Origin: Chitinivibrionales bacterium
GTDB taxonomy: Bacteria > Fibrobacterota > Chitinivibrionia > Chitinivibrionales > WJKA01
Direction of reading: 5' to 3'
DNA length: 41,753 nt
NCBI GenBank assembly: GCA_014728215.1
Contig: WJLZ01000189.1
Span: forward strand, 1-41,753
The translations under genes and the position numbers were made by a program. The notes under the pieces are model-generated. The model did not search any database, was not told where the DNA came from, and saw only the letters and a list, made by a program, of their open reading frames with translations. Below, in pieces: positions 1-7,215 of this stretch (positions are counted from its first letter, which is position 1; each line of letters starts with the position of its first letter).

Positions 1-831
1 ATATCGTATGGCGGCAAGGTTGTGAGCCAGAATTGAGTGGGGAAGTGCCGTTGAATAAATCAGGCTCCGCGCATGATTTACAAAATAGTCTCGTAGAACC
101 CGGGTGCCGGCAAAAAAACCTCCCAGACCGGCGACTGCTTTACTGAGCGTACCCATACGAATATCGACACCTTCATGTACACCGGTTTCTTCAACAAGCC
201 CGCTGAGGGTTTTTCCAAACACGCCGGTGGCATGGGCTTCGTCCACCATGACTATCGCCGAATATTTCCGAGCAAGCTCGCATATTTGTTCGAGCGGCGC
301 CCGGTCGCCATCCATACTGAATACGGTATCGGTAACAATGAGCTTTTCAGCACTGTCGGATTCTTTAAGTCTTCTGGTAAGGTCATCCATGTTGCAATGA
401 TGGTAGCGGTTAAGTTTTGCCCGGGAAAGAAGAATGCCGTCGATCAGTGATGCGTGATTAAGGCGGTCGCAGAAAACTTCCGTGTCGCGAGTGCAAAGGG
501 CCTGGAGAATCCCCACATTGGCGGCATAGCCGGAATTAAAGACGAGTGCTGATTCCGTCTGTTTCCAGTCGGCGATCTCTTTTTCGAGTTCTTCATATAA
601 CACAGAACGGGTCGTTATAAGACGGGATGCGATATTACCGCTATAGCGATTGCTGCAGAGCAGTGATGCTTCTTTTGAAACTGTTGAATTCTCGTGCAGG
701 TTAAGATAGCTGTTGGTTGATAAATCGATTAATGCCCTCTGACCGGGTGATGCAGTCATCCGGAAAAGTTCATTTTCCCGACGTCCTTTCAATGATGATT
801 CGATACGTTTATAAAGAGGATTCATTCTCAT
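1..831 (-). CDS. bioF: 8-amino-7-oxononanoate synthase, 3' end cut by window
   Basis: PLP enzyme that condenses pimeloyl-ACP/CoA with L-alanine in biotin synthesis. The minus frame is open from about 831 to the window edge, so roughly the last 100 residues are missing. Visible motifs are the N-terminal NSGYAANVG stretch, the PLP-contacting DEAHATG motif (about residue 200) and the lysine region LSKAVAGLGG near positions 120-150, which should carry the Schiff-base lysine. Two in-frame ATGs (831 and 825) lie inside the end of bioA. Neither has a strong Shine-Dalgarno, and the overlap of 17-23 bases suggests translational coupling to bioA. It is the third gene of a bioD-bioA-bioF operon. The family call is secure; the exact start is not. 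Confidence 0.93.
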   Translation of the reverse strand, partial: MRMNPLYKRIESSLKGRRENELFRMTASPGQRALIDLSTNSYLNLHENSTVSKEASLLCSNRYSGNIASRLITTRSVLYEELEKEIADWKQTESALVFNSGYAANVGILQALCTRDTEVFCDRLNHASLIDGILLSRAKLNRYHHCNMDDLTRRLKESDSAEKLIVTDTVFSMDGDRAPLEQICELARKYSAIVMVDEAHATGVFGKTLSGLVEETGVHEGVDIRMGTLSKAVAGLGGFFAGTRVLRDYFVNHARSLIYSTALPHSILAHNLAAIRY

Positions 832-2161
832 TTAATACTGTTTTTATCGCTCTCTGAGCGCAATAGAACATATTATCGATTTCATCTTCATTAATGCAGT
901 ATGCCGGCATAAAATAGATTACATTTCCCAGGGGGCGAATCAATAGGCCGAATTCAAGAGCTTTTTTAGCGATACGAAAAGGAATTCGTTTTTCAGGATC
1001 AAGAGCTTCTTTTGTGTCACGGTTTTTTACAAGTTCCAGGGCGCCGATCATACCCAGAGACCTGATATCACCCACAATTTCAAATGTATCAAAATTCATC
1101 AATTGGTCGGAAAAATGCTCGATTTTTTTTCCGAGACTCCGGGGAATATCTTCTTCCCGAATAACTGTCAGCGCAGCACATGCGGCTGCAGCAGCAAGCG
1201 GGTTACCCGTAAAGGAGTGGCCATGATGAAATATTTTTCCGGAAAAGGCATCGCCACAGAATTCATCAAAAACACTTTCCTTTACAACGGTAGCCGAAAG
1301 GGGAAGGTAACCTCCGGTCAGCCCTTTTGCGAGGCACATAATATCAGGTACTTCCTTTACATGCTCACAGGCAAACAGCTTGCCGGTTCTTCCAAAACCA
1401 ACCGCAACTTCATCGGCAATCGTAAGAACCGAATATTTTTTACACAGAGCGAAGATCTTTTTCAAAACCTTTACGGGATAGATTCGCATGCCCGCGGCGG
1501 CCTGGACCATGGGTTCGAAAATGCACGCCGCAGTGGTATCGGCTTTCTCCTTGAGAATGTCTTCTAAAGAATCCATGCATTCTGCTTTGCATGTTTCCTT
1601 TTCTTTTCCTAAGGGACAGCGGTAACAATAAGGCGAGAGTGCAAAGTCAGCGCGTTTATAGCGCTGGTGAAACAGTGAATGGTACTGGGGAATATTTCCA
1701 ACAGACATGGCACCCAGGGTATCGCCGTGATATGCTCCGGAGAGGGCAATAAATCCGGTTTTCCGTTCTCCTTTGAGTGCCCAGTATTGAAGCGCTATTT
1801 TAAGTGCCGCTTCAACAGCAGTAGAACCGTCATCGGAATAAAATATCCGCGTTTTGCCTCCGGGAAGCAGCGATGAAAGCTTGTGTGACAACTCAGCAGC
1901 AGGACGGGAGATAAACCCGGCCATCAAAACATGCTCCAGCTTATCGACCTGTTCCTTGACCGCCTTTGAAATATCCGGATGATTATGGCCAAGTATATTT
2001 ACCCACCATGATGAGATAGCGTCGACATATCCCTTCCCCTTTTCATCATAAAGATAAATTCCTCGTCCATGATCCATAACCACGGGGGGATAATCGATTG
2101 TATCCTGATAGCAGGTAAAGGGAAACCAGAGTTCGGGAAATGGATCATTTTTTGAGTTCAT
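809..2161 (-). CDS. bioA: adenosylmethionine-8-amino-7-oxononanoate aminotransferase
   Basis: Class III PLP aminotransferase that makes 7,8-diaminopelargonate using SAM as amino donor. Motifs in order: ISSWWVNILGHNHP near the N-terminus, GSTAVEAALK, SGAYHGDTLGAMSVG, the PLP-aspartate segment ADEVAVGFGRTG, then LAKGLTGGYLPL with the Schiff-base lysine. Length (450 aa) is normal. I chose the ATG at 2161 rather than the longer frame to 2191 because AAGGA at 2174-2170 sits 8 bases upstream. This start overlaps the end of bioD by 17 bases, and bioF overlaps its own 3' end, so the three biotin genes form one translationally coupled unit. Confidence 0.95.
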   Translation of the reverse strand: MNSKNDPFPELWFPFTCYQDTIDYPPVVMDHGRGIYLYDEKGKGYVDAISSWWVNILGHNHPDISKAVKEQVDKLEHVLMAGFISRPAAELSHKLSSLLPGGKTRIFYSDDGSTAVEAALKIALQYWALKGERKTGFIALSGAYHGDTLGAMSVGNIPQYHSLFHQRYKRADFALSPYCYRCPLGKEKETCKAECMDSLEDILKEKADTTAACIFEPMVQAAAGMRIYPVKVLKKIFALCKKYSVLTIADEVAVGFGRTGKLFACEHVKEVPDIMCLAKGLTGGYLPLSATVVKESVFDEFCGDAFSGKIFHHGHSFTGNPLAAAAACAALTVIREEDIPRSLGKKIEHFSDQLMNFDTFEIVGDIRSLGMIGALELVKNRDTKEALDPEKRIPFRIAKKALEFGLLIRPLGNVIYFMPAYCINEDEIDNMFYCAQRAIKTVLNENESSL

Positions 2162-2831
2162 TGCATAGATCCTTGAGCTGTTGAGGAACATCGGTAGTGT
2201 AATCTATCTCCAGAAATGGCGCCGGTGCGATGCTTTTCTGAAGCGTTTCCAGATTGTTTTTATAAATGAAATCTTTTTCACGGTTGTGAGCATTGTTGAA
2301 GACGAGTGCTGCCAGTGAAAGACCATTTTGTTTTAACATCTCAAGGCTCATGAGCGTATGGTTGAGCGTGCCGAGTTTGGGTGATGTGACAAGCACAACC
2401 GGCAATGCAAGATGTTTCATGATATCGAGCATTGTCTGGTAATCATTCACCGGGACCAGTATCCCACCTGCACCTTCAACCAGCACAAAGGTAGTATCAC
2501 GGGCGAGGTTTGCATAACTTTTTTGAATTTTTTGTATCGAAATCTCCTCTCCTGCCATTTTTGCGGCACAATGGGGCGAACATGCAGGCCGGAAACGATA
2601 GGGGACATGAGCTGCATAATCGACATGGCGAATCGTAAGAAAACCTTTCAGATACTCAAAATCGGGTGCCCATAGCTTTCCATTTTCATCGACTGTACAT
2701 CCGGTTTGCACCGGTTTGAGGTAGGTGACCGGCATAATCCCGGCACATGCCCTTGCAAACAGACCTGCAACATAGGTCTTGCCGATTTCCGTATCGGTTC
2801 CTGTTATAAAAAGACCCTGGGAAATGCTCAC
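2145..2831 (-). CDS. bioD: dethiobiotin synthetase
   Basis: ATP-dependent carboxylase closing the ureido ring of dethiobiotin. The P-loop variant GTDTEIGKT is at residues 10-18, followed by the expected FARA segment. KPVQTGC lies near residue 40, and EGAGGILVPV near 120 is the conserved substrate/Mg loop. At 228 aa it matches the family. The start codon is GTG at 2831, with AAGGAG at 2847-2842 ten bases upstream. It is the promoter-proximal gene of the bioD-bioA-bioF operon, and the sequence beyond it is a divergent intergenic region. I looked for a BirA-type operator there and did not find a convincing one. Confidence 0.94.
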   Translation of the reverse strand: MSISQGLFITGTDTEIGKTYVAGLFARACAGIMPVTYLKPVQTGCTVDENGKLWAPDFEYLKGFLTIRHVDYAAHVPYRFRPACSPHCAAKMAGEEISIQKIQKSYANLARDTTFVLVEGAGGILVPVNDYQTMLDIMKHLALPVVLVTSPKLGTLNHTLMSLEMLKQNGLSLAALVFNNAHNREKDFIYKNNLETLQKSIAPAPFLEIDYTTDVPQQLKDLCNELKK

Positions 2832-3196
2832 TTGAATATCGCTCCTTATTAAAAGAAATAAAAATAGTCTTTCCCCATAAAAACCTTCAATCGCTTCCTG
2901 CGGGCTTCCTGGTAATCAGGTGGTTCCGGCTAAAAAATAAATGGACCAATCGTGCTCTTCAGATAATTTCTTTTGCTTTTAGATTGCATCAAAATGTCGC
3001 AAGAGCGATTTTTTTAATTGAAACGCTGTTTCCGGGACTGAATGGTAAAAAGGCGAAAACTAATCTAGATGGATATCGGTAACGACCGGAAACCCCGACG
3101 GTCACGACTTTTGCAGAATGAGAGTGCAGTGCGGTTTACCTGCCGCTTTCATGTTGCTGCGTGCTGTTCCCGGCCTGCTTAAAAGAAAGGATTATT
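2832..3196. other. divergent intergenic region between bioD and the MORN gene
   Basis: 365 bases without a supported gene. It must hold the promoters for the biotin operon (leftward) and the MORN-repeat gene (rightward), but no -10/-35 pair stands out. The left half is AT-rich. The right half is more GC-rich and contains complementary segments listed separately as a possible structured leader. Confidence 0.6.
3078..3140 (+). ncRNA. possible structured leader, three-way-junction-like
   Basis: Three nested pairings can be drawn by eye: GGTAA (3078-3082) with TTACC (3136-3140) as closing stem, GACCG (3084-3088) with CGGTC (3099-3103), and TTGCA (3111-3115) with TGCA (3125-3128). The element ends about 55 bases before the MORN start codon. 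It matches no riboswitch consensus I know. Each stem is only 4-5 bp, so chance is a real alternative. Confidence 0.25.
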
Positions 3197-4456
3197 ATGA
3201 AAAGTCCTCTTATCCTCGTGTTTACAGTACTATCCTCCCTGGTACTGGCGAGATCCGAAAAAGTAGAAACCTATCATGATAACGGAAAAACCCGGGAATG
3301 CTACACTGTCAGAACCTCGCGCGAGAACCGATATGTTCGTCATGGAAAATATACCGTCTGGCACAGGAACGGACAAAAAGCGCAGGAAGGCGAATATAAG
3401 AAAGGAGAAAAAGAGGGGGGCTGGATAGAATGGCATGAGAACGGCAATAAAAAAGCGGAAGGCGAATACAGGAACGGCAAAAAAAACGGCCCCTGGACAT
3501 ATTGGGATGAGAATGGACAAAAAGATAAAATTGAAACGTATAAGGATGAAATACGAAATGGAGAAATGATTACTTTTCACGACAACGGAAAAATGAACAT
3601 GAAAATGTTTTTTACCGATGATCTTCGAATAGGGCAGTGGACAACGTGGGATAAGAGTGGTACTATGCGTGAGGAAGGTGTCTATGTTGACGGAAGAAAA
3701 GACAGCCTGTGGACAACGTGGCATGATAATGGTCAAAAAGCGGTTGAAGGAACCTATAGGACCGGTAAAGAAGAAGGTGTATGGAACTGGTGGAACCGAA
3801 ACGGCGGTAAATTTATCCAGGGTAATTTTGAAAAGGGCAAAGAGCACGGCAAATGGACCTACTGGTATGAGAGTGGAAAGAAGGAAAAAGAAGGCGTCTA
3901 TAAAGATGGTGAGAAAAACGGGCGCTGGATTTTTTATTATCCCCGGGGAACCAGAAAACGTGAAGGTGATTATGTTAATGGTAAAGAAGACGGAATGTGG
4001 GTTGAGTATTATGAGAACGGAAAAGTGATGAGGGAAGATGAGTTTATTATGGGCATGATCAAAATGGAAGATCACTACCGGAATGGCCGTTTGCGTGAAG
4101 TTTACTATATACATAAGGATAGGAGAGGCAATAAAGAAAGGTCGGGTAAATATTCATTATGGCATGAAAACGGTGCGCAGGCTACCCGGGGTTCATATGA
4201 ACATGATATGAAACAGGGGCGGTGGACAACGTGGTATCCCAATAAACAGCGCAGGGAAGAAGGTGAATATCGTAATGATAAACGTACCGGGTGGTGGCGA
4301 TTCTGGTATGAAAATGGAAACCGGTCCGAACATGGTGAGTATAAGGATGACCGTAAATCCGGCGAATGGATTTTGTATGATAAAGAGGGCAACGAGATCA
4401 AAAAGATAATTTACAAAAGTGGTGCTATGGTCAAAGAAACCCCTCTGAATGGGTAA
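3197..4456 (+). CDS. exported MORN-repeat (YwqK-like) protein
   Basis: 419-residue exported protein that is almost entirely repeats. The ATG at 3197 is chosen over the upstream in-frame codon at 3161 because GAAAGGA lies just before it and it opens a clean signal peptide (MKSPLILVFTVLSSLVLA). About 14 copies of a 23-24 residue unit follow, of the form G-x-W-x-x-W-x-x-N-G-x-K-x-x-E-G-x-Y-x-x-G, the MORN-2 pattern seen in YwqK-family proteins. One copy near residue 295 is expanded and irregular. The repeats should form an extended beta-hairpin ladder, probably for binding or surface interactions. YwqK proteins have been annotated as antitoxins, but nothing here supports that role; there is no toxin gene beside it. 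It stands alone between bioD and a small ORF. Confidence 0.85.
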   Translation: MKSPLILVFTVLSSLVLARSEKVETYHDNGKTRECYTVRTSRENRYVRHGKYTVWHRNGQKAQEGEYKKGEKEGGWIEWHENGNKKAEGEYRNGKKNGPWTYWDENGQKDKIETYKDEIRNGEMITFHDNGKMNMKMFFTDDLRIGQWTTWDKSGTMREEGVYVDGRKDSLWTTWHDNGQKAVEGTYRTGKEEGVWNWWNRNGGKFIQGNFEKGKEHGKWTYWYESGKKEKEGVYKDGEKNGRWIFYYPRGTRKREGDYVNGKEDGMWVEYYENGKVMREDEFIMGMIKMEDHYRNGRLREVYYIHKDRRGNKERSGKYSLWHENGAQATRGSYEHDMKQGRWTTWYPNKQRREEGEYRNDKRTGWWRFWYENGNRSEHGEYKDDRKSGEWILYDKEGNEIKKIIYKSGAMVKETPLNG

Positions 4457-4508
4457 TATTAAATAACATTTTCATTCTCAACCTCCCCCCTTAGCCTTAG
4501 TCCCCATT

Positions 4509-4523
4509 TTACAATTTTTGTAA
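4509..4523. repeat. perfect inverted repeat TTACAA-TTT-TTGTAA
   Basis: 15-bp perfect palindrome with a 3-base centre, 90 bases upstream of the small SD-led ORF. It could be a regulator binding site for the small ORF/sigma unit. It is AT-rich, so chance is possible. Similar TTACAA/TTGTAA half-sites recur at 32557-32585. Confidence 0.35.
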
Positions 4524-4572
4524 CATATTCCATTCTTGGTCCGTTTATTATTTGGAGTCTCTTCAAAAACCG

Positions 4573-4584
4573 GCCTGCGCAGGC
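4573..4584. repeat. palindrome GCCTGCGCAGGC, copy 1
   Basis: 12-bp perfect GC-rich palindrome in an AT-rich intergenic stretch, 16 bases before the SD of the small ORF at 4613. A second copy begins 64 bases downstream inside that ORF. Confidence 0.7.
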
Positions 4585-4612
4585 TATAATGATAACCAAA
4601 AAGGAGGAAGCG

Positions 4613-4771
4613 ATGACTTGGCGATTATCAGAAGACGCCTGCGCAGGCGGTTATTTTAATGAGAGTGACATTGATGAACTTCCGGGGCGACACCTGACGG
4701 ATGTGCAGTATACCGCGGCATTGAATCGACTGTTAACGATTGCGGTTGTTCCCTTTGCGTTCACAATGTGA
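4613..4771 (+). CDS. small protein of unknown function, 52 aa
   Basis: Short ORF with near-ideal translation signals: AAGGAGG ends 5 bases before the ATG at 4613. An in-frame ATG at 4589 lacks such a site. The product begins MTWRLSEDACAGG and ends in a moderately hydrophobic stretch (LLTIAVVPFAF). I see no recognisable domain or signal peptide. The codons for DACAGG are themselves the second copy of a 14-bp palindrome, which could mean the sequence is a nucleic-acid element instead of a constrained protein. It precedes the ECF sigma gene by 92 bases, with a terminator-like hairpin between. It may be a leader peptide or small regulator of the sigma operon; that role is inference. Confidence 0.5.
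   Translation: MTWRLSEDACAGGYFNESDIDELPGRHLTDVQYTAALNRLLTIAVVPFAFTM
4636..4649. repeat. palindrome CGCCTGCGCAGGCG, copy 2
   Basis: 14-bp perfect palindrome containing the same 12-bp core as 4573-4584. It lies inside the 52-aa ORF. Confidence 0.7.
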
Positions 4772-4825
4772 TGGGAGTGGGATTATTTATTTTTTAGGTT
4801 CAAAAGGAAGAGATCGGTAACGTAT

Positions 4826-4849
4826 CCGGGGCAAGTCCCCGGAGTTTTT
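4826..4849 (+). terminator. terminator/attenuator-like hairpin before the ECF sigma gene
   Basis: CCGGGG (4826-4831), loop CAAGT, CCCCGG (4837-4842), then AG and five T residues. The form is that of a short intrinsic terminator. It lies after the small ORF and only about 15 bases before the sigma start codon, so it could end the small transcript or attenuate sigma expression. Confidence 0.6.
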
Positions 4850-4863
4850 CCTGTGGATATGTT

Positions 4864-5346
4864 TTGAACGAGACTGAATTTAAAAAAATTTATCATGACC
4901 TTTCGGGGAAGCTGTATAATTACCTTCTCTGGATGACCCGTAACAAGGACGCCAGTGATGATATACTTCAGACTGTCTTTGTAAAGGTGTGGAAAAATAC
5001 GACCGTTCCGGAAAAATTTAATGAGATTGAACCATGGCTTTTCAGGGTTGCCCGGAATGCCTGTATGGATTATTTCAGGGCGCGGAGGCGGGTAACAAAG
5101 TTACGTATGCGTTATGCCGGCGAACATACACCTTCAGTTTACAATACCGCAGAGAAAAAATCTACCTGGGAACTCCTGGGGATGCTCTCCAAAGAAGAAA
5201 GAAGTATTATTTACTTGCACCTGAAAATGGGATATAATTATAAAGAAATTGCAGATATATTGCGAATAAAAGAAAATGCAGTAAGAGTAAAAGCATTCAG
5301 GGCATTGAAGCGGCTGAGGAAAAGATACATAAAGGAATTGTTATGA
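4864..5346 (+). CDS. ECF-type RNA polymerase sigma factor
   Basis: 160-residue sigma-70 family protein with the two-domain ECF layout. Region 2 spans about residues 5-70, including the KLYNYLLWMTRNKDASDDILQ helix and the WLFRVARNACMDYFR promoter-melting segment. Region 4 spans about 105-155, with EERSIIYLHLKMGYNYKEIA and the recognition helix ending VRVKAFRALKRLRKRY. There is no ATG that fits; the frame begins at a TTG with only a weak GTGGA-like SD, while its N-terminus aligns with ordinary ECF starts. The stop codon overlaps the ATG of the following anti-sigma gene (ATGA). Its regulon cannot be read from the window. The TTG start, weak SD and adjacent hairpin suggest low basal expression. 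Confidence 0.9.
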   Translation: MNETEFKKIYHDLSGKLYNYLLWMTRNKDASDDILQTVFVKVWKNTTVPEKFNEIEPWLFRVARNACMDYFRARRRVTKLRMRYAGEHTPSVYNTAEKKSTWELLGMLSKEERSIIYLHLKMGYNYKEIADILRIKENAVRVKAFRALKRLRKRYIKELL

Positions 5347-5681
5347 ACAGTGCGTCGATGCAACATCCACCGGATAAAGTGCTGACCGAATATGCTCTCG
5401 GTGAAAAGCAGGAAACGACCAGGCTCCATATTCAAAAATGTCCGTCCTGTGCTCGATTTGTCAAAGAGATAGTAATGGTCAGAGAGAGGGTGGCAACTAT
5501 CGAGGATGAAGAAATTCCCCCGACAGTGCAACACAAAATCCTTTCGATCCCTAAAAAAAAGTATTTCGTTTCCGCCTGTTGGCATTCTCTCTCTTCACAT
5601 AAGTCGATTCCCTTTCTTATTGGAATCGGCGTTACTCTGGCGGTAATATTCTTTTACATATTTTTTGTTTTTGTGCTCTGA
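5343..5681 (+). CDS. zinc-finger-type membrane anti-sigma factor
   Basis: 112-residue partner of the preceding sigma factor, coupled through an ATGA overlap. Residues 11-40 hold the ZAS/zf-HC2 motif H29-x3-C33-x2-C36 (HIQKCPSC), typical of cytoplasmic anti-sigma domains that clamp ECF sigma factors. A linker follows, then one transmembrane helix at about 89-112 that ends the protein. Almost nothing remains outside the membrane, unlike classical RseA/RsiW proteins with a sensor domain cleaved at the periplasmic side. Signal input is therefore likely through the membrane, the zinc site or another protein. The family call rests on the motif, topology and operon context. Confidence 0.85.
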   Translation: MNSASMQHPPDKVLTEYALGEKQETTRLHIQKCPSCARFVKEIVMVRERVATIEDEEIPPTVQHKILSIPKKKYFVSACWHSLSSHKSIPFLIGIGVTLAVIFFYIFFVFVL

Positions 5682-5706
5682 TATTCCTGAAGAAAACGGA
5701 TTCCGG

Positions 5707-6996
5707 CTACATCCTGTCATTTGTAGCGATAAACTCCATTTTTTCAGGACCGATATAGATCTGCCGTGGGCGAAATATTTTTCCGCATTTATTTTCATAT
5801 GTTTCCTGCCAGTGGGCGATCCATCCGGGAAGACGGCCGATGGCAAACATAACGGTCAACATGGTGGTAGGGATACCGATTGCCCGGTAGATAATTCCAG
5901 TATAAAAATCGACATTGGGATAGAGGCTTCGTGATACAAAATAGTCGTCGGTAAGCGCCCGTTCTTCCAATGTCAGGGCGATATCCAGCAGCGGATCGGT
6001 ATGACCGGTCTTTTTGAAGAGTTCATCACAGATTTGTTTGGCGATTCTGGCGCGGGGATCATAGGTTTTATAAACCGCATGCCCGAAACCCATCAGCCGG
6101 AATGGATCGTTTTTGTCCTTTGCCATATCGATATATTTTTGAAGGTTATTATTATCCTGATGGATTTTTTCCAGCATTTCGATAACTGCCTGGTTGGCTC
6201 CGCCATGAAGAGAGCCCCAGAGGGCATTAATTCCCGCAGATATCGCTGCGTACAAATTTCCCCGCGCGCTGGCAACGCTTCGAACCACAAGGGTTGAGCA
6301 GTTCTGTTCGTGATCCGCATGAAGGATTAGAAGTTTGTTGAGTGCACTGACAATAAGCGGGTCCACATGACATCGTTTGATAGGCGAATCAAACATCATG
6401 TTCAGAAAATTTGCACAATAGGGAAGGTCTTCCTGGGGGTAGACATAAGGTTCTCCCCTCGATTTTTTATATGAAAACGCCGCAATAGTGCGTACTTTGG
6501 ATATTAGACGGGCCGCAGTTTCATCAAAATTGGGGTCGCCTTCCATAATATGAGGATAAAAACTCGAAAGGGAGTTTACCATTGCCGAAAGTATCGACAT
6601 GGGGTGAGAGCTGGGGGGAAGTCCGGTAAAAAAAAGCTGCATGTCTTCATGAATCATAGAATGCAAATTGAGATAGATGCTGAATTCGTGCTGTTCACGG
6701 GCAGTGGGAAGTTTACCATGAACAAGCAGGTAAGCGACTTCGGTAAAGAGGCACTGTTCGGCAAGATCTTCTATGGAATAGCCCCGGTACCGGAGGATAC
6801 CATTTTCACCGTCAATAAAGGTAATCGCACTCTGACACGCTGCAGTATTGGAAAAGCCGTTATCGAAATTATAATAGCCCGACAGGGCTCGAATCTTGGA
6901 AATGTCGATGCCGTGATATCCTGCCGTTGCCGACAAGAGTGGAAAAGTATACTCGTTATCCCCGTTTTTAAGTACTATTGATGTCTGATCATTCAT
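5707..6996 (-). CDS. gltA: citrate synthase
   Basis: Condenses acetyl-CoA and oxaloacetate to citrate, entering the TCA cycle. The 429-residue length and motifs fit the bacterial GltA type: LHADHEQNCST and GSLHGGANQAV carry the substrate histidines, MGFGHAVYKTYDPRA the next active-site histidine, and PNVDFYTGI the catalytic aspartate. The start at 6996 is preferred over the TTG at 7008, because GGAGG (7006-7002) sits five bases before the ATG. Some GltA features (N-terminal beta-domain YTFPLL, FIDGENGILRYRGY) are also present. It converges with the anti-sigma gene, with 25 bases between stops, and diverges from the TPR gene at 7216. Confidence 0.96.
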   Translation of the reverse strand: MNDQTSIVLKNGDNEYTFPLLSATAGYHGIDISKIRALSGYYNFDNGFSNTAACQSAITFIDGENGILRYRGYSIEDLAEQCLFTEVAYLLVHGKLPTAREQHEFSIYLNLHSMIHEDMQLFFTGLPPSSHPMSILSAMVNSLSSFYPHIMEGDPNFDETAARLISKVRTIAAFSYKKSRGEPYVYPQEDLPYCANFLNMMFDSPIKRCHVDPLIVSALNKLLILHADHEQNCSTLVVRSVASARGNLYAAISAGINALWGSLHGGANQAVIEMLEKIHQDNNNLQKYIDMAKDKNDPFRLMGFGHAVYKTYDPRARIAKQICDELFKKTGHTDPLLDIALTLEERALTDDYFVSRSLYPNVDFYTGIIYRAIGIPTTMLTVMFAIGRLPGWIAHWQETYENKCGKIFRPRQIYIGPEKMEFIATNDRM

Positions 6997-7179
6997 AGTT
7001 TCCTCCAATGATGTTTAATCGTGAAACAAACCAGTATCGGAAAACCAGTTAATTTTTCTGCAGGACAACAATGATCGGTGGAAAGCAGTAATTACCTGAG
7101 AATGAGAGAATAGTAGAAATGAAAACGGTCCGTTTAATTATATTTCAATATATATTACTGCTGAAAATATCGCTGGTGA

Positions 7180-7195
7180 GGCCCGGAAACGGGCC
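7180..7195 (+). other. GNRA-capped hairpin upstream of TPR gene
   Basis: GGCCCG (7180-7185), GAAA loop, CGGGCC (7190-7195): a perfect 6-bp stem with a stable tetraloop, 20 bases before the next start codon. There is no T-tract, so it is not a terminator. It may be a leader structure affecting translation or mRNA stability. Confidence 0.45.
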
Positions 7196-7215
7196 GGGTA
7201 GATCTCTGGGTTGAA

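Noticed and set aside
2832-2996. BirA operator or BioR site before bioD
   Set aside because: No TTGTAAAC-type dyad or other known biotin operator found.
3230-4114. 294-codon open frame antisense to the MORN gene
   Set aside because: The frame is open because the repeat codons on the other strand lack stop complements; it has no SD and its translation is low-complexity and repetitive.
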